64,000 nt of DNA, from NCBI GenBank assembly GCA_019056595.1, contig CP036163.1, forward strand, positions 1,984,001-2,048,000, in the 5' to 3' direction. The notes beneath the pieces were generated by a model. The model worked only from the letters and a program-made list of their open reading frames with translations. It was not told the DNA's origin and ran no database searches. Shown here one piece after another: positions 10,050 to 21,061 of this stretch. Position 1 is the first letter of the stretch. Each line of letters starts with the position of its first letter. Position numbers and translations under genes: made by a program. The DNA comes from Pectobacterium atrosepticum (lineage in GTDB: Bacteria > Pseudomonadota > Gammaproteobacteria > Enterobacterales > Enterobacteriaceae).

Positions 10050-11483
10050 ATGAAGAACAACGCACTGTCAGTTAAAGAAAAGATCGGCTACGGAATGGGT
10101 GACGCAGGATGCAACATGATTGGCGGAGCCATCATGCTATTTCTGAGCTATTTCTACACGGATATCTATGGGCTATCGCCCGCCTTGGTCGGCACCCTGC
10201 TACTCTCCATCCGCGTTATCGATGCCGTCACGGATCCGATTATGGGCGCGATCGCCGATCGAACCCAAAGTCGATGGGGTCGCTTTCGGCCTTACCTGCT
10301 TTGGGTTTGCGTACCCTACGTTCTGTTCAGCGTACTCATGTTTACCACACCGGACTGGAGCTACAACGGCAAAGTCATCTATGCCTTCGTCACCTATTTC
10401 CTGATGTCGCTGACCTACACCGCGATCAACATCCCTTACTGCTCGCTGGGTGGCGTGATCACCGCGGACCCGCATGAGCGGGTTTCCTGTCAATCATACC
10501 GCTTCATTATGGTCGGTATCGCCACGCTCATTCTCTCCTCAACGTTACTGCCAATGGTCGAGTGGTTCGGCGGTGAGGACAAAGCACGCGGCTACCAAAT
10601 GTCGATGGGCGTAATGGCGATTATTGCCTTATTCATGTTTCTGTTTTGCTTTGCCACGGTTCAGGAACGGATCAAACCTGCCATCCCTACCAATGATGCA
10701 CTGAAAGCGGATCTGAGAGACGTCTGGAAAAACGACCAATGGCCGCGGATCCTGCTGTTAACCTTGTGCAACGTCTGCCCCGGATTTATTCGCATGGCGG
10801 CCACGATGTACTACGTCACCTGGGTGATGGAAAAATCAGTCTCATTCGCCAGCCTGTTTATCAGTCTCGGCGTAGTCGGCATGATGTTCGGCAGCGCGTT
10901 AGCAAAGCCGCTTACCGACCGTTTCTGCAAGCTGAAAGTGTTTTTCTGGGTCAACATCGCACTGGCGATCTTTTCCAGCGCCTTCTATTTCTTCAACCCT
11001 CATCTCACCAGTTTTATTCTGGTGATGTACTTCCTGCTGAATATCCTGCATCAGATCCCTTCACCGCTCCACTGGTCTCTGATGGCTGATGTGGATGACT
11101 ATGGCGAGTGGAAAACGGGCAAGCGCATCACGGGGATTAGTTTCTCAGGCAATCTGTTCTTCCTGAAAGTCGGGCTGGCGATTGCGGGGGCCATGGTGGG
11201 CTTCCTACTGTCCTACTATGGCTATGATGCCAATGCCAAACAGCAAAATGCAGAGGCAATGAATGGCATCATTATGTTGTTCACCATCATTCCCGGCGTA
11301 GGTTATTTGATCACCGCAGGCATTGTGCGTTTACTGAAAGTCGATCGCCAGCTCATGCAACAAATACAAATTGATCTGGAAAAGCGCCGTAATAACTATC
11401 GAGAACTGAGCGATAGCCACGGCGGTCCGGCACTCAACGTAAAAACAGGAGGAAAGAATGATGAACCCACATCAATGGCCTAA
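10050..11483 (+). CDS. GPH-family sugar:cation symporter (xyloside/arabinoside type)
   Basis: Inner-membrane symporter of the glycoside-pentoside-hexuronide family in the major facilitator superfamily. The protein is 477 aa with about 12 membrane helices. Family marks are the N-terminal KEKIGYGMGDAG, the loop DPIMGAIADRTQSRWGRFRP after TM2, and the central DVDDYGEWKTGKRITGISFS. The start is ATG 10050, preceded by AGGAG. The frame extends further upstream to 9894, but that part covers the aroP terminator. The glycosidase gene downstream overlaps it by 26 nt, so the two form one transcript. The likely role is uptake of an oligosaccharide or glycoside with xylose or arabinose, released by plant cell wall breakdown; the substrate is inferred from the partner gene. 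Confidence 0.85.
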   Translation: MKNNALSVKEKIGYGMGDAGCNMIGGAIMLFLSYFYTDIYGLSPALVGTLLLSIRVIDAVTDPIMGAIADRTQSRWGRFRPYLLWVCVPYVLFSVLMFTTPDWSYNGKVIYAFVTYFLMSLTYTAINIPYCSLGGVITADPHERVSCQSYRFIMVGIATLILSSTLLPMVEWFGGEDKARGYQMSMGVMAIIALFMFLFCFATVQERIKPAIPTNDALKADLRDVWKNDQWPRILLLTLCNVCPGFIRMAATMYYVTWVMEKSVSFASLFISLGVVGMMFGSALAKPLTDRFCKLKVFFWVNIALAIFSSAFYFFNPHLTSFILVMYFLLNILHQIPSPLHWSLMADVDDYGEWKTGKRITGISFSGNLFFLKVGLAIAGAMVGFLLSYYGYDANAKQQNAEAMNGIIMLFTIIPGVGYLITAGIVRLLKVDRQLMQQIQIDLEKRRNNYRELSDSHGGPALNVKTGGKNDEPTSMA

Positions 11484-12417
11484 CCCACTGATTGAGCAAC
11501 GGGCAGACCCTTTTATTCTTCGTCATACAGATGGTCAGTACTATTTTATTGCCTCAGTCCCCGAATACAATCGGCTCGAAATTCGTCGGGCCAGCTCGCT
11601 GGAAGCACTTCCCCACGCTACCCCGGTGACGATCTGGCGCAAGCATGAACACGGCCCCTTAAGCGCACTGATTTGGGCACCGGAACTGCATGTAATTGAT
11701 GGCAAATGGTATATCTATTTCGCCGCAGCACCGACGGAGGAAATCAAGGAGGGGTTATTCCAGCACCGCATGTTTGTATTGGAATGTGCAGACAGCGATC
11801 CACTTACAGGCCACTGGGTTGAAAAAGGCCGGATTTACACGCAATTCGATACCTTCTCACTGGATGCCACGCACTTTGAACATCGTGGAAAGCGCTACTA
11901 TCTGTGGGCGCAAAAAGATCCCGCCATTGCGGGCAACTCGAATCTGTATCTGGCGGAAATGGAAAACCCGTGGACGCTGAAAGGCACGCCCGTCATGTTG
12001 AGCAAACCGGAACTGCCGTGGGAAGTGATAGGTTTTAAAGTCAACGAAGGCCCCGCCGTCATTAAGCACGGCGAACGCCTCTTTATCACCTATTCAGCCA
12101 GTGCCACCGATGAAAATTACTGTATCGGCTTACTGTGGGCGAATGCGGATAGCGATCTGTTGAACCCGACAAGCTGGCATAAATCGCAGCAGCCGGTCTT
12201 TACCACCAGTTGGGAAAACCGGCAATTTGGGCCGGGGCATAATAGCTTTACCCAAACAGAAACGGGCGAGGATGTGCTGGTTTACCATGCCCGCAATTAC
12301 ACAGAGATCGAAGGCGATCCGCTGTATGACCCGAACCGCCACACCCGGATTAAAACATTCAGCTGGGATCGTAACGGCATGCCGGCGTTCGGTGAACCTC
12401 CCGCAGACAGGCAATAA
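11458..12417 (+). CDS. glycoside hydrolase family 43 (beta-xylosidase / arabinofuranosidase type)
   Basis: Five-bladed beta-propeller glycosidase, 319 aa, with no signal peptide, so it acts in the cytoplasm on imported substrate. The three GH43 acidic residues are visible: Asp17 in RADPFI (base), Asp136 in SLDATHF (pKa modulator) and Glu197 in VNEGPAV (acid). The motif LIWAPELHVIDGKWYIYFAA is typical of the family. Tandem ATGs at 11458 and 11461 lie behind a strong AGGAGG, and either may be used. The start lies inside the 3' end of the symporter gene. The exact sugar linkage (xylosidic or arabinosidic) cannot be told from sequence alone. Confidence 0.88.
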   Translation: MMNPHQWPNPLIEQRADPFILRHTDGQYYFIASVPEYNRLEIRRASSLEALPHATPVTIWRKHEHGPLSALIWAPELHVIDGKWYIYFAAAPTEEIKEGLFQHRMFVLECADSDPLTGHWVEKGRIYTQFDTFSLDATHFEHRGKRYYLWAQKDPAIAGNSNLYLAEMENPWTLKGTPVMLSKPELPWEVIGFKVNEGPAVIKHGERLFITYSASATDENYCIGLLWANADSDLLNPTSWHKSQQPVFTTSWENRQFGPGHNSFTQTETGEDVLVYHARNYTEIEGDPLYDPNRHTRIKTFSWDRNGMPAFGEPPADRQ

Positions 12418-12453
12418 ACGAGAAACGGGTGCGTTGGAGCGTATGTTGGGAAA

Positions 12454-13308
12454 TCAGACCAGCGCACCGTATATCGTCAGGAGTGCGACCACGACCACCA
12501 GCGCCAACGTCACCTTTTTCGCCAGCGTTACAGCAGCTTTGGGCGTTTCTACAGGCTCAATGTGGGATTCACGCGCCAGAGAAAATTGAGCCAACTGAGT
12601 TAACACCCAGTATTGCGAGCTGCGGGCATCCCCCAGCGATGCGAACCAAGCTGGCAGCGCTTTTTCGCCGTGGCCCAGCAAAGCGTAAGCAGCACCAGCC
12701 AAACGAGCGGGAATCCAGTCAAGCCAATGCAGCAAACTATCAACACCGGACTGTGCGCGTTCCAGCGGCGTGTGGTGCCGTGCCAGCCAACTCTGTCTGG
12801 CACGTAAAAATGCGTATCCCATCAGCGTAATCGGCCCGTAAGGCCCAGCTACGACGAACCAGAATAGCGGGGCTAAATAGAACCGGAAGTTTATCCACAG
12901 CAATGCATTTTGCAGTTCTTTCAATTGCTCACTTTCGCTCGTGCCCACTGGCAGACCGTGAATCAACGCCAGTTCAGCCGCCATTTCACGGCTGGCGTCC
13001 GACTCGCCGCGCTGCGCCGCCTGCAAATAACGCCGATAGTGCTGACGAATTTCACCCGCGCCAATGCACATTAGGCTGATGACGATCCACAGCAAAAGAG
13101 AAATCAAGCCAAACAGAATACCGCTCGTTAGCCACAGCAGAGCAGCCACCACGCCCATACTACACAGCGTCAGGAACAGCGTTTGAAATAAAGACGGAGG
13201 CGAAACATGCCGAAATATCACCTCAAGCCGGTGATCGATCTGCCAGTGCTCTCCCTGTTTGAACAACCGTTCCCATGCCAGCGTAAGCAACAGTGTAAAC
13301 AGCGTCAT
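12454..13308 (-). CDS. ampE: inner membrane protein AmpE (beta-lactamase regulator)
   Basis: Integral membrane protein of 284 aa, exactly the E. coli length. It is co-transcribed with ampD and genetically linked to ampC induction, though its biochemical role is poorly defined. Several hydrophobic segments are visible (about 40-90, 150-175, 265-284), including the C-terminal [20 protein letters not shown]. The N-terminal [22 protein letters not shown] is the family start. The start codon overlaps the ampD stop by 4 nt (ATGA). It converges with the GH43 gene, leaving only 36 nt and no clear terminator. Confidence 0.93.
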   Translation of the reverse strand: MTLFTLLLTLAWERLFKQGEHWQIDHRLEVIFRHVSPPSLFQTLFLTLCSMGVVAALLWLTSGILFGLISLLLWIVISLMCIGAGEIRQHYRRYLQAAQRGESDASREMAAELALIHGLPVGTSESEQLKELQNALLWINFRFYLAPLFWFVVAGPYGPITLMGYAFLRARQSWLARHHTPLERAQSGVDSLLHWLDWIPARLAGAAYALLGHGEKALPAWFASLGDARSSQYWVLTQLAQFSLARESHIEPVETPKAAVTLAKKVTLALVVVVALLTIYGALV

Positions 13309-13880
13309 TGGTCTAGGCTCCCTTTGTTCTCTGTCCAGTTTTCTTGTAGCAAACGATGATAGCCGTCCCAGTCAAATGCAGGGCCGGGGTCGGTTTTACG
13401 GCCTGGAGCGATATCGCTATGCCCGGTAATTCGCGACGGCGTGATGGGATAATCCCGCATTAATAGGTGCGTAATCGCAGCCAAAGCGTGATATTGCTCC
13501 GTGGTAAAAGGCAGCGTATCTGTGCCTTCCAGCTCGATACCAATAGAGAAATCATTGCAGCGTTCACGTCCTTCAAACACCGAGACACCAGCATGCCAAG
13601 CACGCTCATCGAAAGACACATACTGTGTGGTTTGTCCGTCGCGGCGGATCAGGCAGTGGGCTGCTACGCGTAAATGGGAAATATCGGCGAAATAGGGATG
13701 CGCCGTAGGATCCAAGGTAGCGGTAAACAGTTGATCAATATACGGGCCACCAAACTCACCGGGCGGCAGACTGATATTGTGAATCACCAGTAAGGAAGGC
13801 ACCTCATTATTTGGGCGACCATCATAATGCGGCGAAGGCGTGTGTGTAATGTCGGATAACCAGCCATTTTCCAAAAGCAT
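13305..13880 (-). CDS. ampD: 1,6-anhydro-N-acetylmuramyl-L-alanine amidase AmpD
   Basis: Cytoplasmic zinc amidase that removes peptides from anhydro-muropeptides during cell wall recycling. Its loss induces AmpC beta-lactamase. The protein is 191 aa. All known ligands are in register with the E. coli enzyme: Zn ligands His34 (VIHNIS), His154 (TGHSDI) and Asp164 ([10 protein letters not shown]), with catalytic Glu116 (GIELEG). The C-terminus is a few residues longer than in E. coli and overlaps ampE. The pair ampD-ampE sits next to nadC as in E. coli, but tsx has been placed in between. Confidence 0.96.
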   Translation of the reverse strand: MLLENGWLSDITHTPSPHYDGRPNNEVPSLLVIHNISLPPGEFGGPYIDQLFTATLDPTAHPYFADISHLRVAAHCLIRRDGQTTQYVSFDERAWHAGVSVFEGRERCNDFSIGIELEGTDTLPFTTEQYHALAAITHLLMRDYPITPSRITGHSDIAPGRKTDPGPAFDWDGYHRLLQENWTENKGSLDQ

Positions 13881-14298
13881 CGGCGATAACCTCGCATCGT
13901 ATCGTTAGCCGGCTGAATCAGGCGAAAAATCTATTTCAGGAGTAAAACAATTGGAGCCAAAAGTCCTTGTATCAAAGATACCATGTTTCACACCATCCTA
14001 TCTATCCAACTGGATATCAATAGGTTTTACCGTTCGTTTTGTGATATTCCCGTCGCCTTTCTGCCTATACTTAATACCGATGCCCTTTTTATCAAAGTAA
14101 AATCCCCAACACCATTATGTGATTAAAATCACATAACAAATGTAATAGCGCAATAAAAGGCAACCGTTTTCGTGCATTGCGTCTATTTTTACTTAGAATG
14201 CATGACAAAATTATCTTCTGATTTTTTTAGATATTACCAAAACTTATTTTTCGGTCTTACGCACGACATAAATAACGTCTAACACTATGGTACTTAAC
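13881..14298. other. ampD-tsx divergent regulatory region
   Basis: This 418-nt A+T-rich stretch separates divergent ampD and tsx. The only clear signal is the CRP site listed separately. A word TTAGAATGCATGACA (14193-14207) loosely resembles the DeoR operator, but the match is weak. Confidence 0.5.
14118..14133 (+). promoter_or_regulatory. CRP-cAMP binding site
   Basis: TGTGA-TTAAAA-TCACA is a perfect two-fold CRP site, extended to TTATGTGA / TCACATAA. It lies about 165 nt before tsx. E. coli tsx is CRP-activated and CytR-repressed, so this is the likely activator site. Confidence 0.85.
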
Positions 14299-15159
14299 AT
14301 GAAAAAAACTTTCGCCGCAGGTGCCTTGCTCGCACTGTCATGCTCAATGCCAGCCCTTGCTGACGACAATAAAGCCGAATACCTGTCCGACTGGTGGCAT
14401 CAGAGCATTAACGTCGTCGGCAGCGCCCACACGCGCTTCGGACCGCAGTTGAGCAGCACGACCTACCTGGAATACGAAGCATTTGCGCGTAAAGACTGGT
14501 TCGATTTCTACGGCTACGCCGATGTGCCTAAATTTTTCGGTGGTGATCCCGACAGCCGCGGCATTTGGGACAAAGGCTCTCCGCTGTTTGTCGAGATCGA
14601 ACCGCGCTTCTCTATTGATAAACTGACGGGAGCTGACCTCAGCTTTGGTCCGTTTAAAGAATGGTACATCGCCAATAACGTTATCTACGATCAGGGCCGC
14701 AATAGTGGTTCACGCCAGAGCACCTGGTACATGGGCTTAGGCACCGATATTGATACCGGCACCGATCTGTCTCTCTCATTGAACGGTTATGCCAAATACC
14801 AATGGCAGAACTACGGCGCAGCGAACGAAAATGAGTGGGATGGCTACCGCGTAAAAGTGAAATACTCTTACCCGCTGGGCTCTCTGATGGGCGGTAACGT
14901 CTCTTATATCAGCTTCACCAATTTCGATTTCGGTTCAGAACTGCGTGATAAATCGAATTCAAGCCGCACTAACAACTCCATTGCCTCCAGCCATATTTTG
15001 GCGCTGGGCTACGACCACTGGCACTACTCTTTCGTCGCACGTTATTTCCACAATGGCGGCCAATGGGCTGATGGCGCAGAACTCAATTTCGGCAAAGGCC
15101 CGTTTGAAGTGAAATCTACCGGCTGGGGCTACTACCTGGTCGTCGGTTACAACTTCTAA
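14299..15159 (+). CDS. tsx: nucleoside-specific channel-forming protein Tsx
   Basis: Outer-membrane 12-stranded beta-barrel that passes nucleosides and serves as a phage and colicin receptor. The protein is 286 aa. It has a signal peptide ([21 protein letters not shown], cleaved before DDN), then [15 protein letters not shown] and RFGPQ. Long identities to E. coli Tsx include [17 protein letters not shown] and [15 protein letters not shown], and the barrel ends in a terminal Phe. ATG 14299 gives the correct signal peptide, although its Shine-Dalgarno is weak. An ATG at 14287 would add only four residues. In E. coli tsx is elsewhere on the chromosome. Surface loop residues differ from E. coli, as expected for a phage receptor. 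Confidence 0.95.
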   Translation: MKKTFAAGALLALSCSMPALADDNKAEYLSDWWHQSINVVGSAHTRFGPQLSSTTYLEYEAFARKDWFDFYGYADVPKFFGGDPDSRGIWDKGSPLFVEIEPRFSIDKLTGADLSFGPFKEWYIANNVIYDQGRNSGSRQSTWYMGLGTDIDTGTDLSLSLNGYAKYQWQNYGAANENEWDGYRVKVKYSYPLGSLMGGNVSYISFTNFDFGSELRDKSNSSRTNNSIASSHILALGYDHWHYSFVARYFHNGGQWADGAELNFGKGPFEVKSTGWGYYLVVGYNF

Positions 15160-16194
<1,035 letters not shown>

Positions 16195-16214
16195 TCGCTT
16201 CCCTATTTCTACCG

Positions 16215-16238
16215 ACGAGGTGCCATTCCGCACCTCGT
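16215..16238 (+). terminator. probable nadC terminator
   Basis: ACGAGGTGC / GCACCTCGT, a perfect 9-bp stem with a 6-nt loop, 20 nt after nadC. It is followed by a poor T-run (TCGCATTTCTTC). Confidence 0.65.
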
Positions 16239-16519
16239 TCGCATTTCTTCATCTCATCCTCCCCATAACATCGTAACAATACGGACTTTCTGTCCCACAC
16301 GGACGTTCGGTCTTGATAATGTGAATAATGCGTACCTGCCTGCAAAAATTTTTTAATTCTCTGCAAATGCCTAAAAACATGTCGTAGCGCTTTCCTGTTT
16401 TCATTTTTCCCGCTCGTCAGCCTTCACTCCCTTTTCTATGCTGCCAGCCATTCATATGGATTTATGCATCGCCATATTTGTGCGCCACAAAATTTATATT
16501 CAACAACAGGGAAATCAAC

Positions 16520-16966
16520 ATGACAAAACAACAGGGATTCACACTGATTGAGCTGATGATCGTCATTGCGATCATCGCCATCCTCAGCGCTATTGGCGTC
16601 CCCGCCTATCAAGGCTATCTGCAAAAAGCGGCACTGACGGACATGCTACAAACGATGGTGTCTTATAAAACGCCAGTCGATCTCTGCGGTCTGGAAAATG
16701 CCGCATTTACCGCCTGCAACGCAGGTAATCAGAGTATTCCGGGCAGTAAATCTTCACGCTACGTCAGCGCCGTTAGCGTCGCCCAAGGGGTAATTACATT
16801 GACAGGGCAAGCCACTCTGCAAGGCCTGCGTGTTGTTCTGACGCCAGTGTGGGATGCCGAAACGGGCGCTTCACGCTGGACGAAAAACTGTGCCACGGAT
16901 GACAACGCAGAGAGCCTGCAATCCGCCTGTCAGGACGTTTTCCGTTTCGATAATACGGCGGGTTAA
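16520..16966 (+). CDS. ppdD: type IV major prepilin (PpdD-like)
   Basis: Prepilin subunit of a type IV pilus system. The protein is 148 aa. It has the short basic leader MTKQQG with cleavage before Phe, then the hydrophobic assembly helix FTLIELMIVIAIIAILSAIG with Glu at position 5 of the mature chain. The C-terminal half holds two Cys pairs (C65/C73 near the middle, and C near 130 and 140) that could form the D-region disulfide. ATG 16520 is preceded by CAGGGAAATCA. The genes for the assembly ATPase (hofB) and platform protein (hofC) follow at once, as in E. coli. A 325-nt gap precedes it that holds the nadC terminator and no other gene. Confidence 0.93.
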   Translation: MTKQQGFTLIELMIVIAIIAILSAIGVPAYQGYLQKAALTDMLQTMVSYKTPVDLCGLENAAFTACNAGNQSIPGSKSSRYVSAVSVAQGVITLTGQATLQGLRVVLTPVWDAETGASRWTKNCATDDNAESLQSACQDVFRFDNTAG

Positions 16967-16968
16967 TT

Positions 16969-18441
16969 ATGACGGATTCTTCCTTCTCCTCCGAGCATAC
17001 GCTCAGCGAGTTACAAACACTGTGCCGACGTTATCAGGCATTGCTGCTTAACCTCGATGAACAAACGCTGTCGGTCGCCGTCACGACGTCCCCTTCTGCG
17101 GAGATGATTGCCGCGCTGCGTTTCGCCAGCAATCGCCGAATTATGGTGGAACAATGGCCACAGGCCAGAATGGAACAACAGCTTAATCCGGTGAATGCCG
17201 TTGCCGAGCCAGCAGAGACTTACCATGCCAGCACCGATCGCTCCAGCACTGGGCAACAGGATCAGGATGACGCCTCCCCCGTCGCGCAATTTATCCATCA
17301 AACGCTGCGCCTCGCCGTTCAGCGCCGCGCCTCTGATATCCACTTTGAGCCGCTGTCAGACAGCTATCGTGTGCGGCTACGGATTGACGGTGTGTTGCAG
17401 TCAATATCCGCGCCCCCTCCCGAGCTGACAAACCGAATTACCGCGCGGCTGAAAATCATGGGCAAGTTGAATATTGCCGAAAGGCGATTACCGCAAGACG
17501 GTCAATTCAGCCTGATGCTGGATCAACAGCCCTACTCGTTACGCATCGCTACCCTCCCCGTGCAGCAAGGAGAAAAAGTCGTACTGCGTATTTTGCAGAC
17601 GCACCAGCAAGAGTTGGCGCTGGATAAGCTCGGGCTCACCGCAAAGGCATTACAGCAGGTTATTAGCGTGCTGAGCGCCGCACAGGGGATGATGCTCGTC
17701 ACTGGCCCAACAGGCAGTGGAAAAACGGTGACACTTTACAGTGCGATACGCTGGCTGAACGATAGCAGCCGCAATATCTGTAGCGTATAAGATCCGGTCG
17801 AAATCCCCTTACAGGGAATCAACCAAACAGCCATCAATCCTAAAGCCGAGCTGGGATTTGGCCGAATCTTACGTGCGCTGCTGCGACAGGATCCGGACGT
17901 CATTATGATTGGTGAAATTCGCGATACCGAAACCGCAGAAATTGCGGTAAAGGCCGCACAAACTGGCCATCTGGTCATGTCCACGTTACATACCAATTCT
18001 GCCGTAGAAACCCTGACTCGCCTCAGTCATCTGGGTATCCCCGGCTATCTGTTAGCCGCAGCACTAAAGCTCATCGTCGCACAGCGTCTTGTACGTCGAT
18101 TATGCCCGCACTGTAAAACCCAGGGAGAACCACTACTCTCACTGCCAAACGACGTATGGCGAGGGCCATTACACCATTGGCAAGCTCACGGCTGTAGCCA
18201 CTGTTTCTCTGGCTACTATGGCCGTGTCGCGCTCTATGAATTACTGCCCATCACGCCGGATTTTCAGGCAGCGTTAGCGGGCAACGCCAGCGTAGGGGAA
18301 TTATCCGTTCTGTCACGTAACTCAGGTTTCCCAACGTTGCTGGCTGCAGGGCTGGAGCTGGTTAACGACGGTATGACCTCGCTTGCTGAAGTCTATCGAG
18401 TTGTTGGTGATGAGTGGTCGATGAATCAGGAGGCGCAATGA
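16969..18441 (+). pseudogene. hofB: type IV pilus assembly ATPase HofB (PilB/GspE), nonsense mutation
   Basis: The reading frame of 490 codons is interrupted by an in-frame TAA at 17788-17790 and then continues in the same frame to 18441. Homologues have Glu here in the motif VEDPVE, so one G-to-T change (GAA to TAA) explains it. Before the stop (273 aa) are the N2 domain and Walker A (GPTGSGKT, 246-253). After it come Walker B ([10 protein letters not shown]), the His box ([13 protein letters not shown]) and the zinc site (CPHC, CSHC). The truncated product cannot be an active ATPase. Everything else is intact, including the ATGA overlap with hofC, so the change is recent, a sequencing error, or tolerated because the pilus is not used. 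The start is ATG 16969, 2 nt after ppdD. Confidence 0.9.
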
Positions 18442-19643
18442 AGCTAGAACGCTTATATCACTGGCAGGCAATCACGTCCGAGGGAGAATTTGCCGAAGGT
18501 GAGCTCATCAGCACACGCCGCCAGCACGTCTATGCTAGCCTGATTGCACAAGGCTACCAGCCTCTTCTCGTAAAAGTCGGTCATTATCTATCGCTCCGCT
18601 ACTGGAAGCGCGAACAACTCGGCGAATTAATCAAACAGCTTGCAGCACTGCTACAAGCAGGGCTGCCGCTATTAGATGCATTAAAACTGGTGTCGGAACA
18701 GCATGATCGCCCCGGCTGGCGCTGCGTATTACGAGACGTTCGCACCCATGTTGCTCAGGGAAGTTCGCTATCCGAAGCATTGCTCTACTATCCCCACATC
18801 TTTCCCGTTCTGTATCGCTCCTTTATTGCCGTCGGCGAATTAACAGGGAAACTAGACACATGCTGCCTACAGTTAGCACAACAGCAAGAAAAACAATCCA
18901 GACTGCAACAGAAAGTCATCAAGGCGCTGCGCTATCCCTGTTTTGTTTTAACAATCGCAATAGTGGTCAGTATGATGATGTTGATTCTGGTTTTACCCGA
19001 ATTCGCGACGCTCTATTCCTCGTTCAACGCGCCATTACCGTGGTTTACCCGACAGTTGCTTCATCTGGCAGAGGTAATCTCTGGTTACGGATTCATTGGG
19101 TTGCTGGTACTAAGTTTTCTGATGCTAGGGTACGCCCAATTGAGGGAGAAAAGGCCATTATGGAAAATCAGGGAACAAGAATGGCTGCTGAAGCTTCCCG
19201 TGGTATCCAGTCTGCTACGCGGTAAATCGCTGAACCAGATATTTACTATCCTGGCTATGACGCAACATGCTGGTTTGACGCTTCCTGAAGGGCTGGATGC
19301 CGCCGCGACGATCCGTCACCCGCTTTATCAAGCCGCGATTCAACAGATACAGGCGCAGTTGCATCAGGGCACGTCGCTATACGATGCCACACAGCATCAC
19401 GCCGCGCTGTTTCCCGCACCTTGTCCGCAATTGATTCGCGTTGGGGAAGAAACCGGTGCGCTGGATGCGATCTTTACACAGCTGGCAGAATGGCACGAGG
19501 GGCGCGTACAACAGCAGGCGGACATGTTGACACAAACGCTAGAGCCGTTACTGATGATGGTCGTCGGGGGAATGGTCGGGGCGCTAGTGATTGGCATGTA
19601 TTTACCTATCTTCCAACTGGGGAATGTATTGGCCGGAGCCTGA
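18438..19643 (+). CDS. hofC: type IV pilus assembly platform protein HofC (PilC/GspF)
   Basis: Inner-membrane platform protein for pilus assembly, which works with the HofB ATPase. The protein is 401 aa, the usual length. It has two GspF repeats: one near residues 60-185 ([12 protein letters not shown]-like segment, then SSLSEAL and [10 protein letters not shown]) and one near 265-385 ([20 protein letters not shown], then [13 protein letters not shown]). Membrane segments follow each ([40 protein letters not shown]). ATG 18438 overlaps the hofB stop (ATGA) and has AGGAGG 6 nt upstream. Since the ATPase gene is broken, the function of this intact gene is doubtful unless another ATPase replaces it. 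Confidence 0.93.
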   Translation: MKLERLYHWQAITSEGEFAEGELISTRRQHVYASLIAQGYQPLLVKVGHYLSLRYWKREQLGELIKQLAALLQAGLPLLDALKLVSEQHDRPGWRCVLRDVRTHVAQGSSLSEALLYYPHIFPVLYRSFIAVGELTGKLDTCCLQLAQQQEKQSRLQQKVIKALRYPCFVLTIAIVVSMMMLILVLPEFATLYSSFNAPLPWFTRQLLHLAEVISGYGFIGLLVLSFLMLGYAQLREKRPLWKIREQEWLLKLPVVSSLLRGKSLNQIFTILAMTQHAGLTLPEGLDAAATIRHPLYQAAIQQIQAQLHQGTSLYDATQHHAALFPAPCPQLIRVGEETGALDAIFTQLAEWHEGRVQQQADMLTQTLEPLLMMVVGGMVGALVIGMYLPIFQLGNVLAGA

Positions 19644-19727
19644 ACCGACCAATACAACACGACACGTCTACAAATCAGATCGCACCACCACCGTTAACAG
19701 CGAAAAGATCGCGCATAACAACGGTAA

Positions 19728-20768
19728 CTACCCATTGAAAATACGGTTTTCCTGCTCGGCTACGCGGATAAATGTTGTGCGCTTCGTCAGCTCTTTCAAA
19801 CGGGATGCACCGACATAGGTACAGGCAGACCGTAGGCCACCAAGAATATCACGTACGGTATTATCTACCGGACCGCGCAGTGGCAGTTTCACGGTTTTGC
19901 CTTCTGCGGCACGGTACTCAGCCACACCGCCGACATGACGTTCCATCGCAGATGCGGAACTCATCCCGTAGAACAACATCATTTTCTCACCGTTTTCTTC
20001 AACGATGGTTCCTTCACATTCATCGTGTCCTGCCAGCATACCGCCCAGCATGACAAAATCGGCTCCGCCACCGAATGCTTTCGCGACATCGCCCGGCATA
20101 GCGCAACCACCGTCGCTCACAATTTGCCCACCGAGACCATGAGCCGCATCGGCACACTCAATCACGGCGGAAAGCTGAGGGTAACCCACCCCCGTTTTGA
20201 CACGCGTTGTGCAAACAGAGCCGGGGCCAATACCGACTTTCACGATGTCCGCGCCAGACAGAATGAGTTCTTCCACCATTTCGCCCGTCACCACGTTTCC
20301 CGCACAGATAACCTTGTCAGGGCAAGCCTCACGCACTTTTTGTAGGAACGTGACAAAGTGCTCAGAATAACCATTTGCTACATCGATACAGATAAATTTC
20401 AGTTCAGACGACAGCGCCAGAATTTGCTTTAACTTGATGAAATCAGCATCAGAGGTCCCACTTGAGACCATGACATGGCGTAATACCGATTCTGGGGCGC
20501 GTTGCACAAACTGGGACCATTGTTCGACAGAATAGTGTTTATGGACAGCCGTCAGAACATCAAAAGAGGCCAGGACTTCCGCCATACTAAACGTACCCAC
20601 GGTATCCATATTGGCGGCGATAATCGGAACACCGGACCAGTTGCCTCCGGCGTGAAGGAAGGTGAATTGACGTTCTAGTTCAACGTCGGAGCGGCTTTTC
20701 AGCGTCGAACGCTTTGGCCGGATGAGAACGTCTTTAAAGCCTAACTTTAAATCTTCTTCAATACGCAT
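19728..20768 (-). CDS. guaC: GMP reductase
   Basis: NADPH-dependent reductive deamination of GMP to IMP, linking guanine and adenine nucleotide pools. The protein is 346 aa (E. coli 347), an IMPDH/GMPR-type TIM barrel. Motifs: [15 protein letters not shown] at the N-terminus, the catalytic Cys in [18 protein letters not shown], the phosphate-binding [20 protein letters not shown] and the flap [13 protein letters not shown]. It lacks the CBS domains of IMP dehydrogenase, which supports GMP reductase. It converges with hofC (84-nt gap, no convincing terminator) and diverges from coaE. Confidence 0.96.
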   Translation of the reverse strand: MRIEEDLKLGFKDVLIRPKRSTLKSRSDVELERQFTFLHAGGNWSGVPIIAANMDTVGTFSMAEVLASFDVLTAVHKHYSVEQWSQFVQRAPESVLRHVMVSSGTSDADFIKLKQILALSSELKFICIDVANGYSEHFVTFLQKVREACPDKVICAGNVVTGEMVEELILSGADIVKVGIGPGSVCTTRVKTGVGYPQLSAVIECADAAHGLGGQIVSDGGCAMPGDVAKAFGGGADFVMLGGMLAGHDECEGTIVEENGEKMMLFYGMSSASAMERHVGGVAEYRAAEGKTVKLPLRGPVDNTVRDILGGLRSACTYVGASRLKELTKRTTFIRVAEQENRIFNG

Positions 20769-21061
20769 GAGGTTCGAGTTCCTGGTGAGTGACGGCGGAA
20801 TGCTCAGTATCGTTACTGGGCATAATCGTGTTTAAAAAAATAATGCCCTTTACCAGTGACGTTATCATACGCAGGAATAATCCTGCGGCAAGACTGCGAT
20901 TTTCACTTTATTTGGGATAAAATCAGAAAAATTTACCTATCGCCTAACAAGATGATAGCGTGGAGCAAACTACGGCTTATGCCTGATTGGCTTCAGGGGA
21001 ATAGGAATCCATTCCTTTTCCTTGAAAATAGTAGAAATGTTAATTTTTCAATACAGGTGCA

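Noticed and set aside
14039-14055. Second CRP site in front of tsx
   Set aside because: Only the left half TGTGA is present; the right half does not match.
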